A DNA stretch of 61,534 bases, taken from Bacteroidales bacterium. GTDB lineage: Bacteria; Bacteroidota; Bacteroidia; Bacteroidales; F082. Shown here piece by piece: positions 24,670-34,283 of this stretch. The notes under the pieces were generated by a model, which had not been told where the DNA came from, made no database searches, and saw only the letters and a program-made list of their open reading frames with translations. The DNA lies in the NCBI GenBank assembly GCA_028277395.1, contig JANQGJ010000075.1:1-61534 (forward strand), written 5' to 3'. Each line of letters opens with the position of its first letter. The first letter of the stretch is position 1. A program made the translations under genes and the position numbers.

Positions 24670-26178
24670 TTACTTTTTATCCAATAATTTCCTGAATGAT
24701 CTCTCCCCTGCCCAATTCCATTCCTGCCATTTTTGTTGCGGCCAATCTTCAATGAACACTGATTTTCTGGTTTTCATTTTGGTAAAATACTCATCACTGG
24801 TCATATAGTTCTTTCTGAACGGGAAGTCCTCTTTCTGGGCCATATCTATTTCTGAGAGTTCTGATCTTGTTTTAACAAGATATGGTAAGGCAGATTCGCT
24901 CAAATCTGACATAAAATCGAAATGTAAAAATGAAGAACTACTATGCTTAAAGTTATATTTGGCAATAATTATATCCCAATTGAAAAAAGCCATAGCCACA
25001 AGCAGTAGATATGCTGCAAGTGCATTCTTACTGAATAAATAAAATGTAGTTTTTTTGTCCCTGATCTTAATAAAAACCGTTACGATACTAAACAGGGTAA
25101 GTAACAGAAAAAATACTACCCCAATACGTAAATATGCCAGTGAGAAGTAGTTTATATACCAAAAGTTTCTGATTCCAACTGAAATAGTAAGTATAGCGTT
25201 TTGAAACAACCACAAATAAGCAAGTCTTTTTAGTACAATGTTATTTTTTAAGAAGTTTATATTCCCTCTGAAATAGAAGATACTAATTGCAAGAGAAATT
25301 AATATGGACAGAATCAGTAAATAAGTACCTTCATGCACAAACTGTTTAAGATACTCACCATTCCAGGTAAAGTTGAACCATACCCACCATATATCAATTG
25401 CATTTATTATCAGAATAAGAATATTAAGTAGTGCAAAAAGTATGATAGCTGACTTGTATTCGTTCTTTAAAGATGTGATTTTAGGACCTCCTGGTGTCTT
25501 TCTTCTTTTGCGTAACAAAGTAAATCTTCCCTTACTTTCAGCTTCCGATATTGTCTTCTCAGGTTTTCCAAGGAAGAAATAATTCGCAAATAACAATCCA
25601 AGAACAAATGTCCAGAATAACGGGAAATTTATAAATGAGAAAAACCAGTTAAAGAAATCTTCAACAGCATCAAAAATATTCTTCATCATCCCTTCAAATA
25701 CAGGGTTTGCAGCTTTATAAATCAAAATAAAAACAATGACAATTATAACCGGAATTATTATAATTTTCAGGAACCTCAAAACTCCAGAAACTCCTTTCAA
25801 TTTCCTGGCTGAGTCTCCAATGATCCCGATAAAATCATATTGCGAATAAAAGAAGTTAATGATTGATAACAAAGCAGAAAATATCAAATTTCGTGCTATC
25901 GGGAAAATGGATGTTCCGGCTAGCAGAAACAGTGATAAGATATTTATGGTTATGGCAAGATCAGAGCCGTTGAATACAACAAAAACGGCAGTTAACAAAG
26001 TACCGGTTAATACAACAAGGTTTAAATAACGCTTTAACTCTAAACGTCCGACGATAGCCAGTCCTCCAATTATGATCAGATTAAATATGAATAAATTTAT
26101 ACCAATTTCTTTTTCAAAGAAAAGCCATGGAAACAACGAAGCTGATACTAATACTAACAATAATTTTCTCAGGTGCAT
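24670..26178 (-). CDS. DUF4173-family polytopic membrane protein
   Basis: This 502 aa protein has about twelve membrane segments. The N-terminus MHLRKLLLVLVSASLFPWLFFEKE and the central DIWWVWFNFTWNGEYLKQFVHEGTYLLI block are characteristic of the DUF4153/DUF4173 family. A soluble C-terminal tail of about 100 residues (RSELSEIDMAQKEDFP to the end) contains the motif WQEWNWAGERSF. The family is common in Bacteroidota and Firmicutes; its function is unknown. A 160-base AT-rich gap separates it from the preceding lipoprotein gene. Confidence 0.85.
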   Translation of the reverse strand: MHLRKLLLVLVSASLFPWLFFEKEIGINLFIFNLIIIGGLAIVGRLELKRYLNLVVLTGTLLTAVFVVFNGSDLAITINILSLFLLAGTSIFPIARNLIFSALLSIINFFYSQYDFIGIIGDSARKLKGVSGVLRFLKIIIIPVIIVIVFILIYKAANPVFEGMMKNIFDAVEDFFNWFFSFINFPLFWTFVLGLLFANYFFLGKPEKTISEAESKGRFTLLRKRRKTPGGPKITSLKNEYKSAIILFALLNILILIINAIDIWWVWFNFTWNGEYLKQFVHEGTYLLILSILISLAISIFYFRGNINFLKNNIVLKRLAYLWLFQNAILTISVGIRNFWYINYFSLAYLRIGVVFFLLLTLFSIVTVFIKIRDKKTTFYLFSKNALAAYLLLVAMAFFNWDIIIAKYNFKHSSSSFLHFDFMSDLSESALPYLVKTRSELSEIDMAQKEDFPFRKNYMTSDEYFTKMKTRKSVFIEDWPQQKWQEWNWAGERSFRKLLDKK

Positions 26179-26338
26179 AAGGATTTGATTTTACAAAAAA
26201 GAACGACCTGTATTTCATTATATTATGCAGTATTTGAAATCAGTTGACAAAATACACAAACAAAGCAACAAATTGGATAAATAAAGCAACAATTGGTAAT
26301 TACAGTATGGTTACACTGTTCGGAATACAATAATATTA

Positions 26339-26917
26339 TTAAGGACGTATAGTCAGGAAACCGGGATATTCCCGCACTTTGTCTCCTGATTTATAATATG
26401 GTTTTACTTTCAACATTATATCAAGCTTTTGAAGCTTTTCTCTGTTATCAATATCCATAACCAGATCAAGAATTGCCTGGAGATCATTTGATGTCACCAG
26501 TTTCAGTAAATCAAACGTTACATCAACATTAAAATCCGTTGATCTGCCAGGTAATACCTCAACATACCTGTTTAACTTGCCGGATCCATATCGCTCATTT
26601 TTCATGTACAATTGCCAGTCAAGTCCTGAAATAGCGGCTTTCGACATGTCATTATTTGTTGCTCTTATATCAACAGAAATGGTAGCCGGAAGTTTACCGG
26701 ACATAACCTGATGACCCAACGAAAGTGTTTCTGTAATGCTTATGTCTTTTACGCTATTATATTCTGAGATATCAAAACCTCCAAGTTTTTTAATTTGTAC
26801 TTCATTTACTGAAAACTTGCAACTGGCAAACCTCTTTACCTCATTCATTTGTTCAAGTACTTCACAGGAATTAAGAAATACTGTTATTAGTATACTAAAG
26901 ATCAGATACTTTTTCAT
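26339..26917 (-). CDS. LEA14-like lipoprotein
   Basis: This 192 aa protein begins MKKYLIFSILITVFLNSCEV, a lipoprotein signal peptide with the acylated Cys in NSC. The body (VNEVQIKKLGGFDISEYNSVKD, SVDIRATNNDMSKAAISGLDWQLYM, LPGRSTDFNVDVTFDLLKLV) has the beta-sandwich pattern of LEA14/WHy-type proteins, in which one half resembles a fibronectin-like strand arrangement. It is probably attached to the periplasmic or outer-membrane face. It lies 41 bases downstream of typA in the same direction. The ligand is unknown. Confidence 0.78.
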   Translation of the reverse strand: MKKYLIFSILITVFLNSCEVLEQMNEVKRFASCKFSVNEVQIKKLGGFDISEYNSVKDISITETLSLGHQVMSGKLPATISVDIRATNNDMSKAAISGLDWQLYMKNERYGSGKLNRYVEVLPGRSTDFNVDVTFDLLKLVTSNDLQAILDLVMDIDNREKLQKLDIMLKVKPYYKSGDKVREYPGFLTIRP

Positions 26918-26958
26918 AATTTATAAACTGATTTAACCTGAAACATATTTTAATTGAC

Positions 26959-28761
26959 CTATATTTTTGACATTCTTTTTCTGTCATGCTCATTTAGCAA
27001 TATCTTCCTCAACCTTAACGAACGTGGTGTGATCTCCAAATATTCATCATCCCTGATAATTTCCATATACTCCTCAAGCGAGAACCTTACTGGAGGTGGA
27101 ATCAAAACTTTATCATCAGATCCCGATGACCGCATGTTAGTCAACTTCTTGGTTTTATTAACATTAACAACAAGATCACCTGAACGGTTATTTTCACCAA
27201 TTACCTGTCCGGCATAAACCTCAACATTTGTATCAATGTAGAATTTACCCCTGTCAATAAGTTTAAAAATTGCAAAAGGAATCGCTGTACCTGTTTCCAT
27301 TGATATCAACGCTCCATTGTTCCTGGTTTTGATATCTCCTTTCCATGGTTCAAAACTTTCAAATCTATGAGCAATAATTGCCTCACCCTCTGTAGCAGTT
27401 AGTATGCTGTTTCTGAGTCCGATAATTCCTCTTGATGGCATCTTGAACTCAAGCATCATACGGTCATTCTTTGGTTCCATGTTCAGGAAATTTCCTTTAC
27501 GGAGGGTTACGATATCAATTACTTTACCGGTAAAGTCTTCGGGCACCAATACTGTCAGGCTTTCGATTGGTTCGCATTTAACTCCGTCAATTTCCTTTAT
27601 AATTACTTTAGGCTGACCCAACTGGAATTCGTAACCTTCGCGACGCATAGTTTCTACCAGGATAGACAGGTGTAATATTCCCCGTCCAAAAACCTGATAT
27701 GAATCAGCAGAGTTTGTTTCCTCAACTCTAAGTGCCAGATTTTTCTCTGTTTCAAGATACAACCTGTCACGAATATGCCTTGACGTTACATATTTTCCTT
27801 CTTTCCCGAAAAAAGGTGAATTATTAATCGTAAAAACCATGCTCATTGTGGGCTCATCGATTTTTATTGCAGGCATACCTTCAGGTTCTTCAAAATCGGC
27901 TACTGTATCACCAATTTCAAAGTCTTCAAGTCCCATTATTGCAATTATATCACCTGCATTCACTTCAACTTTGCACTTCTCTTTTCCTAGTCCTTCAAAA
28001 AAATACAGCTCCTTTATTTTTTGTTTAAAAATAGTTCCATCTCTTTTAACAAGAGAAACGGGCATTCCCATTTTTACAGTACCACGTTCAAGTTTTCCAA
28101 CTGCTATCCTTCCAACATAAGATGAATAATCCATCGATGTTATCTGCATTTGTGGAGTTCCTTCCTTAAATTCTGCAGGAGGTATATGCTCAATTATCTG
28201 ATCCAGAAGATGAGCAACATTGTCAGTTGGTGTCTGCCAGTCATCAGACATCCAGCCCTGCTTCGATGATCCGTAAACAACAGGAAAATCAAGCTGGTTT
28301 TCAGTGGCACCAAGGTTAAACATAAGATCAAAAACAGCCTCGTAAACTTCATCAGGACGGCAATTTGGTTTATCTACCTTATTAATAACCACAATAGGCT
28401 TTAATCCAAGGTCAATAGCTTTCTGTAACACAAACCTAGTCTGTGGCATCGGGCCTTCGAATGCATCTACCAGTAAAATCACACCGTCAGCCATATTTAA
28501 TACTCTTTCCACCTCTCCTCCAAAATCAGAGTGACCGGGAGTATCAATTATATTTATTTTAACTCCCTTATATCTTACTGATACATTCTTGGACAAAATT
28601 GTAATCCCTCGTTCACGTTCAAGGTCGTTGCTGTCAAGTATTAAATCACCCACATCCTGATTATCTCTAAATAGTTTAACCTGGTGAAGCATTCTGTCGA
28701 CCAAAGTTGTTTTACCATGATCAACATGGGCAATTATAGCTATATTCCTGATTTCCTGCAT
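26959..28761 (-). CDS. typA: Ribosome-associated GTPase TypA/BipA
   Basis: This 600 aa translational GTPase starts IRNIAIIAHVDHGKTTLVDRML (G1 at AHVDHGKT), continues with G3 DTPGHSDFGGEVERV and G4 NKVDKP, then has EF-G-like domains II, III and V and the BipA-specific C-terminal domain (GTAIPFAIFKLIDRGKFYID). Length and domain order are normal. BipA acts in 50S assembly and stress or low-temperature growth. A TAnnTTTG element lies 27 bases upstream. It is followed 41 bases later by the LEA-like lipoprotein gene. Confidence 0.97.
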   Translation of the reverse strand: MQEIRNIAIIAHVDHGKTTLVDRMLHQVKLFRDNQDVGDLILDSNDLERERGITILSKNVSVRYKGVKINIIDTPGHSDFGGEVERVLNMADGVILLVDAFEGPMPQTRFVLQKAIDLGLKPIVVINKVDKPNCRPDEVYEAVFDLMFNLGATENQLDFPVVYGSSKQGWMSDDWQTPTDNVAHLLDQIIEHIPPAEFKEGTPQMQITSMDYSSYVGRIAVGKLERGTVKMGMPVSLVKRDGTIFKQKIKELYFFEGLGKEKCKVEVNAGDIIAIMGLEDFEIGDTVADFEEPEGMPAIKIDEPTMSMVFTINNSPFFGKEGKYVTSRHIRDRLYLETEKNLALRVEETNSADSYQVFGRGILHLSILVETMRREGYEFQLGQPKVIIKEIDGVKCEPIESLTVLVPEDFTGKVIDIVTLRKGNFLNMEPKNDRMMLEFKMPSRGIIGLRNSILTATEGEAIIAHRFESFEPWKGDIKTRNNGALISMETGTAIPFAIFKLIDRGKFYIDTNVEVYAGQVIGENNRSGDLVVNVNKTKKLTNMRSSGSDDKVLIPPPVRFSLEEYMEIIRDDEYLEITPRSLRLRKILLNEHDRKRMSKI

Positions 28762-28787
28762 TATATTCTATTTACATTTTCGGGCTG

Positions 28788-28795
28788 CAAAAGTA
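28788..28795 (-). promoter_or_regulatory. -7 element of typA
   Basis: Reads TACTTTTG on the minus strand, 26 bases upstream of the typA ATG. Confidence 0.5.
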
Positions 28796-28927
28796 GTCTT
28801 TATTTGTAAATTTTATATCCACACCAAAATCAAATGTTATGAATTAACAGATTATTAATAATCTTTACATAAAGAAAAAGTGTTGCAGTACAAACATTAA
28901 ACACCTGGTAATCTTTGACTCCCGGTA

Positions 28928-29722
28928 TCAATCTTTAGCAAAACCAACCACCTTGTAAATAAATTCTTCCGGATTATCCATATGTACTGAATGCGCAGTA
29001 CCCGGAATAATTACCTGGGTACCATTACGGATTTGGTTAAACAAACTATTGGTTTCAGTCTGTGGAAACAGATAATCGTTTTCTCCATGTATTATTAAGG
29101 TTTCTGCCTCAATATCAGACAACCTCTTTTCATAATCAAATCCAAATATTGCATCAACCTGATTTTTAAAAGAATCATTTGATTGAGGAAACCGGTAGTT
29201 CAACGCCATGTTAACTGCCTGGTCCAATAATGTTTCATCCTTAAAAAAATCAGGATGAAATATCCAATAAAACAGGTTTCTGAACCATAATTTTCTATCC
29301 ATTCCCACCTCAAGAAATTTTATCCAGTCATTAAACAAGCACACATTTCGGATACTTACAACCGGAGATGTGGCCTCAAGGATCAGCTTACTCACAATAT
29401 CAGGGTATCTTACTGCCATATCCATAGCAATCATTCCTCCCATTGAGTGTCCTAAAACAACTGTATCCGACAATTTCAATTGACTTATTAATGCCATACA
29501 ATCATCAGCCATATCTTTAATTGTAATATTGGAATTATCGTGAGAAGACTGCCCTACTCCCCTGTTATCAAATGTTATCACTCTAAAATGTTTTGATAAA
29601 CCTACAATTACCGGTAACCAACCTGTTGAATCTGTTCCAAGCCCTGAGATCATGATCAGGGGTTGTCCGCTTCCATACTCTTTAATGTAAATATCTGTGT
29701 TGTTTATTTTAATTATTCCCAT
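28928..29722 (-). CDS. Alpha/beta hydrolase
   Basis: The true start is probably the ATG at 29722 (264 aa, MGIIKINNTDIYIKEYG); an upstream in-frame ATG at 29803 would add a 27-residue Asn/Tyr-rich leader unlike the family. The protein has the alpha/beta hydrolase fold: GLGTDSTGW oxyanion loop, nucleophile Ser93 in GHSMGG, acid Asp in HGENDYLFP and His in GTAHSVHMDNP. It is similar to 3-oxoadipate-enol-lactonase-type esterases, but the substrate cannot be predicted. It is cytoplasmic and divergent from the CDF transporter gene. Confidence 0.9.
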   Translation of the reverse strand: MGIIKINNTDIYIKEYGSGQPLIMISGLGTDSTGWLPVIVGLSKHFRVITFDNRGVGQSSHDNSNITIKDMADDCMALISQLKLSDTVVLGHSMGGMIAMDMAVRYPDIVSKLILEATSPVVSIRNVCLFNDWIKFLEVGMDRKLWFRNLFYWIFHPDFFKDETLLDQAVNMALNYRFPQSNDSFKNQVDAIFGFDYEKRLSDIEAETLIIHGENDYLFPQTETNSLFNQIRNGTQVIIPGTAHSVHMDNPEEFIYKVVGFAKD

Positions 29723-29839
29723 TTTAATGATGTAATAATATTGCAAGTTAGTACTATTTATATCAAATATTATCTTTGTATTATAAAAATTACGGGTTAT
29801 CAATCTGAAACTTTTGATAACCGGAAGAAAATAACCAGG

Positions 29840-30712
29840 ATGTTAAATAGAAAAGCTAAGGCCGCCAGACTATCAGTATTCTCAAATACCTTCCTGATAA
29901 TCATGAATTTGATTGTTGGCTTGATCAGTGGTTCAGTTAGTATAATTTCCGAGGCTATTCATACATTTATTGATCTGCTGGCAGCAGTTATGGCCTATTT
30001 TTCTGTTAAAATTGCTGATTCACCACCTGACGAAAGACATCCATATGGTCATGGTAAGTTTGAAAATATATCAGGTGTAATTGAGGCATTGCTGATATTT
30101 GTAGCGTCAGGCTGGATCATATTTCATGCTGTACAAAGACTAACATCCGACCATGTAATTGATCACTCAGGATTAACGCTTGGATTTATTGTAATGATGA
30201 TTTCAGCTATTGTAGACCTTATAGTCAGCCGTCACTTATACCGAGTGTCCAAAGAAACAGATTCAATAGCATTAAAAGCTGATGCTTTACATTTGAGTGT
30301 TCACGTTTATACTTCTCTTGGGATCGGAGTAAGCCTTGCTGTAATTTATTTTACCGGATGGCATTTTCTTGATCCGGTTGCAGCAATTGTTGTAGCTGCT
30401 TTTATTTTAAAAGAAGCTTTTGAAATATTGGTGGAAGCCTTTAAACCATTAATTGACAATGCACTGCCAAAAGATGAAATAAAAGTTATAATCGAGGTAT
30501 TGAACGAATCAATTACAGAGGAAATGAGTTTCCATATGCTTCGTACGAGAAAAGCAGGCTCAAACAGGGAACTTGATTTCCACCTTGAGGTTCCCGGATC
30601 CATGAGTGTAACCGAATCACATGAACTTTGTGATGAAATTGAAGCAAAATTAAGGACAAGGCTTCCCAATATCGAGATCACAATTCATGTTGAACCAATT
30701 CCAGGTAATTAA
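29840..30712 (+). CDS. Cation diffusion facilitator transporter with altered site A
   Basis: The open frame begins upstream at 29663, but the family starts at the ATG at 29840, giving 290 aa. Six membrane helices are followed by a cytoplasmic dimerisation domain (LRTRKAGSNRELDFHLEVPG, ITIHVEPIP). Site A of CDF proteins uses two metal ligands in TM2 and two in TM5. TM2 here has H41 and D45 (AIHTFIDLL), while TM5 has H151 and H155 (ADALHLSVHVYTS), where nearly all relatives have Asp at the second position. The protein should export Zn2+, Fe2+, Mn2+ or a related ion; the His for Asp change may alter selectivity. Confidence 0.92.
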   Translation: MLNRKAKAARLSVFSNTFLIIMNLIVGLISGSVSIISEAIHTFIDLLAAVMAYFSVKIADSPPDERHPYGHGKFENISGVIEALLIFVASGWIIFHAVQRLTSDHVIDHSGLTLGFIVMMISAIVDLIVSRHLYRVSKETDSIALKADALHLSVHVYTSLGIGVSLAVIYFTGWHFLDPVAAIVVAAFILKEAFEILVEAFKPLIDNALPKDEIKVIIEVLNESITEEMSFHMLRTRKAGSNRELDFHLEVPGSMSVTESHELCDEIEAKLRTRLPNIEITIHVEPIPGN

Positions 30713-30733
30713 ATCAATCAATTTCAGTTCCGG

Positions 30734-32386
30734 TTATTTGTTTTTATACATTAATTGCCCGTCAATATAAGTAGAATTAACTTCTGCATATGGTATTTCA
30801 CTTTTCGGAATCTTCATAATATCCTTGTTAAGAATAACAAAGTCTGCATGTTTACCTGGTTCAATACTCCCTTTTATATTTTCGTCGAAGCTTCCTTTGG
30901 CAGGCCAGATGGTAATAGAACGTAATGCATCTTCACGCGATAAGGCATTTTCCGTTTGAAATCCACCTTCAGGCCACCCTGCTTCATCTTTTCTTGCTAC
31001 TGATGCATAAAAAGTCAGGAGCGGACTTATATTTTCTATTGGAAAATCTGTTCCGTTTATCAGCCATCCGTTTTGAGTTAGCAGATCATTATAAGCATAT
31101 GCATGCTTAACCCTTTCATTTCCAAGCCTTTCCCCGGCCCAGTACATATCAGATGTACAATGTGTAGCCTGAACTGAAGGAATAATTGAGTAATCATGAA
31201 AATACTTCCAGTCATCAGGATTTACAACCTGTGCATGCTCAATACGCCATCTCCTGTCATTCTTACCCCTAAGCATTTTTGCATAGGACTGCAGCATTAT
31301 TCTGTTGCCTGAATCACCAATGGCATGTGTATTAACCTGATAACCTGCTCTATAAGCCATTGCACATATGGTATCAAAATAAGACACCGGATTAAGTTTC
31401 AGACCATGAGTATGAGGTGCATCTGAATATGGTTCCAATAATAAGGCACCCCTTGAACCCAGAGCTCCGTCGATATATAATTTTACCGAACTAATAGTTA
31501 ATTTATTATTCCTAACAGGTCCCTTTCTGAAAAAGTAATGGAAGTTTTCATCAGTGGGATTAAGCATGGCATAGACCCTGATATCAAGCTTCCCCTGCTT
31601 CTGTAAACTATCAATAAGCAGTATTTCATCTCTATCCAAACCCGCATCTGTTACTGAAGTAAGTCCGGCTTCCAGGCAATCTGTCTGAGCTTTTATTAAG
31701 GCAATCTCTTTTTCGTCAATACTATATTCGGGAATCATATTACGTACCAATTCCATGGCATTATCTATTAACACTCCTGTAACTTCACCTTCAGATAATA
31801 TTATCTCTCCACCATCTACTTTGGTTTCACTATCAATACCAGCCATTTCAAGTGCTTTTGAGTTTGCAATTAATGCATGTCCGTCGATACGTGTTAACAC
31901 AACCGGAGTTTCGGGAAATTTTTGGTTCAACTTTTCATTGGTTGGAAATGAATTATCATCCCAATCGTTTTGATCCCAGCCTCTGCCCAATATCCATGAA
32001 GCCGGATAGTTGCTGTGATGAAGTTCAACCCTTTCAACAATCTCATCAAAAGATCCGGTTCCAACCAAATCAGCATACTTTGTTTTCATTAATCCATAAC
32101 CCATGAAATGACTATGGCCATCGTTGAATCCCGGATAAACTGACATCCCGTTAGCATCAATTGATTTATTTGATTTGTAGGTTTTTAATATCATATCATT
32201 TGACCCGACTGATACAAACTTTCCATTTGAAACTGCCATCGCCTCAGCAATATCAAAGTTTTCGTCAACAGTATAAATTTTTGCATTTTTAATAATCAGA
32301 TCAACCTCTTTTTTGTTGTCACAGGACGACGTAATAAACATTAGCATTGCTGCGTAAAGTATTGTTGTTATAGGTTTTATTTTCAT
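30734..32386 (-). CDS. Exported YtcJ-like amidohydrolase
   Basis: This 550 aa protein begins with a lipoprotein signal (MKIKPITTILYAAMLMFITSSCDN). It matches the amidohydrolase family 3 (YtcJ-like), with the metal-binding HxH in FNDGHSHFMGYG, VLTRIDGHALIANSKAL, INTHAIGDSGN and RIEHAQVV, and a C-terminal composite domain (KGSIEPGKHADFVILNKD). It should be a metal-dependent hydrolase of an amide, imide or lactam at the periplasmic or outer-membrane face. It is the last gene of the minus-strand importer operon (29-base gap to the ATPase), suggesting that it processes the imported ligand or a related molecule. Confidence 0.92.
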   Translation of the reverse strand: MKIKPITTILYAAMLMFITSSCDNKKEVDLIIKNAKIYTVDENFDIAEAMAVSNGKFVSVGSNDMILKTYKSNKSIDANGMSVYPGFNDGHSHFMGYGLMKTKYADLVGTGSFDEIVERVELHHSNYPASWILGRGWDQNDWDDNSFPTNEKLNQKFPETPVVLTRIDGHALIANSKALEMAGIDSETKVDGGEIILSEGEVTGVLIDNAMELVRNMIPEYSIDEKEIALIKAQTDCLEAGLTSVTDAGLDRDEILLIDSLQKQGKLDIRVYAMLNPTDENFHYFFRKGPVRNNKLTISSVKLYIDGALGSRGALLLEPYSDAPHTHGLKLNPVSYFDTICAMAYRAGYQVNTHAIGDSGNRIMLQSYAKMLRGKNDRRWRIEHAQVVNPDDWKYFHDYSIIPSVQATHCTSDMYWAGERLGNERVKHAYAYNDLLTQNGWLINGTDFPIENISPLLTFYASVARKDEAGWPEGGFQTENALSREDALRSITIWPAKGSFDENIKGSIEPGKHADFVILNKDIMKIPKSEIPYAEVNSTYIDGQLMYKNK

Positions 32387-32415
32387 GGTTTTGCTTTTGT
32401 TATGCTTATAATATC

Positions 32416-33228
32416 TTAGTTACCCGAAACAGGTTCAAATCTCTTCGAATTTCGGTTAAAAGTAACTTCAGGGTTATCAAATAGACTGTTTATCAACCCA
32501 TTGGAAACCAAATCACCTGGATTTCCATGATAGAATTTATTATCCTTTCCCAACAACCACACTGTTTGGGCATAGTTTAGTGCGAGTTCAATATCATGTG
32601 AAGTCAGCAAAACAGATTTTTTAAACTCATTAACAAATTGAGATAACAGACTCATGATTACAACCTTACCGGGTGAGTCTATAAATGCTGCCGGTTCATC
32701 AAGCAATATTAAAGGAGTATCCTGGGCAATGGCCCTTGCCAGCAACACTTTCTGCTTTTCACCATCACTTAGACTATGGAAATATCTTTGTGAAAATCCT
32801 TCAGCTCCTACCACTTCCAGTGCATATTGAATTATCTCCCTGTCTTTTTTAGTCGTACTACCCATGAATGATCCATAAGGGTACCTGCCTGTACTAACAA
32901 TGTCAATAGACTTAAGGTATTTGTCACTTATCTTATCTGTTAGCACCAAAGCCACTGATCTTGCAACCTCCCTGCTTGACATTACATTAATATTCTTTCC
33001 CTTTATAATGATGTCTCCATAAACTGCAGGTTGAATGCCATAGATTGTTTTTAGTAATGTTGATTTTCCGGCACCATTCGGGCCGAGAACTGCAACAAAC
33101 TCACCTTTACCGATTTTGAAATTCAGGTTGCTGTGGAGCACCTTTCTTTCTCCTCCTGATACAGAATATCCAGTACTTAGTTCTCTGATAGTAAGTAAGT
33201 CATTCACCATTTTCATATCGTTACTCAT
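32416..33228 (-). CDS. FecE/BtuD-type importer ATPase
   Basis: This 270 aa ATPase has Walker A GPNGAGKST, a signature LSDGEKQKV (Asp in place of the usual second Gly), Walker B LILLDEPAAFID and switch His LTSHDIE. It matches the iron-siderophore/cobalamin importer class. It overlaps the permease gene upstream by 8 bases and is followed by the amidohydrolase gene after 29 bases. The start at 33228 gives a 9-residue extension before MVNDLLTIRELS; a later Met is possible. Confidence 0.93.
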   Translation of the reverse strand: MSNDMKMVNDLLTIRELSTGYSVSGGERKVLHSNLNFKIGKGEFVAVLGPNGAGKSTLLKTIYGIQPAVYGDIIIKGKNINVMSSREVARSVALVLTDKISDKYLKSIDIVSTGRYPYGSFMGSTTKKDREIIQYALEVVGAEGFSQRYFHSLSDGEKQKVLLARAIAQDTPLILLDEPAAFIDSPGKVVIMSLLSQFVNEFKKSVLLTSHDIELALNYAQTVWLLGKDNKFYHGNPGDLVSNGLINSLFDNPEVTFNRNSKRFEPVSGN

Positions 33229-34261
33229 AGCTTAACCTCCTCCCATTAATTATAACCCATATAACGATTGGGGCTCCGATCATTGATGTTACGGCATTTA
33301 TAGGTAAAGAAGCGTCATAACCGGGTAATTTTGACACAAGGTTACAAAACAGTGACAAAGCTCCACCTAGTAGTATTACTGCTGGAAGAAGAATCGAATG
33401 GTTGGAAGATTTAAAAATACTTCTTGAAATATGAGGTACGGCAAGTCCGATGAATGCAATTGGTCCGGTAAAAGCAGTACCAAGAGCTATAAGTATGCCG
33501 GATATTAAAATAAGAACGCTCTGTAATAATTTAACGTTATACCCTGAACCAACAGCATATTTATAACCCAGCAACAATGCATTTAACGGTCTGATAAAAA
33601 TCAGTGAAAATATGCAAATTACCAGTGTTACAACAAAGATGGAAGTTGATTGAGTGATAGTAGTTTTTGAGAAACTACCCAATCCCCATAAAATAAAAGT
33701 ATGTAGATCCTCAGAATTACTAAAAAACTGTAGTGTACCAACAATTGCTGAAACAAGGTAACCAATCATAATACCAATAATAAGCACTGTAACGGCACTA
33801 CCCACTCTTCCGGAAATAAAAATAATGATCAGGAGCACGGCGATCGCACCTGTAAGAGCTGCTATCACTATTGCCATATCTCCCATAAAACTTATATCGT
33901 TACCTATCTCCAGTCCGGCAAAACCACCCAACAGAACCAGCAATGCCACACCCAGACTGGAACCGGCACTTATACCCAATACTGATGGTCCGGCAAGAGG
34001 ATTATTAAATGTCGTTTGTAACAACAATCCGGCTACACTTAAACCCATTCCAACAGACAAAGCTGTAACAGCCTGTGGTAACCTGTACTGCCTAATAATA
34101 ATATTGGAAGTTTCACCCCGTTCTCCAAAACTAAATATTGACTTCCAGACATCATCCAGACTAATATTTACAGATCCATACCATAAATTTGAAAGAAATA
34201 ACACTATGATCAAAATAGGTAAGATCATGAATACTATTTTCCCGGTTGTTTTCACTTTCAT
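33221..34261 (-). CDS. FecCD/BtuC-type importer permease
   Basis: This 346 aa membrane protein has about ten helices and the FecCD hallmarks RLPQAVTALSVGMGLSVAGLLLQ, NPLAGPSVLGISAGSSLG and GPIAFIGLAVPHISR. It pairs with the binding protein encoded 22 bases upstream and the ATPase it overlaps. Such systems import ferric siderophores, haem or cobalamin. No TonB-dependent outer-membrane receptor gene is in this window, so substrate delivery across the outer membrane must use another locus. Confidence 0.94.
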   Translation of the reverse strand: MKVKTTGKIVFMILPILIIVLFLSNLWYGSVNISLDDVWKSIFSFGERGETSNIIIRQYRLPQAVTALSVGMGLSVAGLLLQTTFNNPLAGPSVLGISAGSSLGVALLVLLGGFAGLEIGNDISFMGDMAIVIAALTGAIAVLLIIIFISGRVGSAVTVLIIGIMIGYLVSAIVGTLQFFSNSEDLHTFILWGLGSFSKTTITQSTSIFVVTLVICIFSLIFIRPLNALLLGYKYAVGSGYNVKLLQSVLILISGILIALGTAFTGPIAFIGLAVPHISRSIFKSSNHSILLPAVILLGGALSLFCNLVSKLPGYDASLPINAVTSMIGAPIVIWVIINGRRLSYE

Positions 34262-34283
34262 CAGTTATTTTAAAGTTTTCCAA

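Noticed and set aside
29723..29839. N-terminal extensions of the hydrolase and CDF frames
   Set aside because: The two frames overlap in opposite directions only through Asn/Ile-rich leaders; family starts are at 29722 and 29840.
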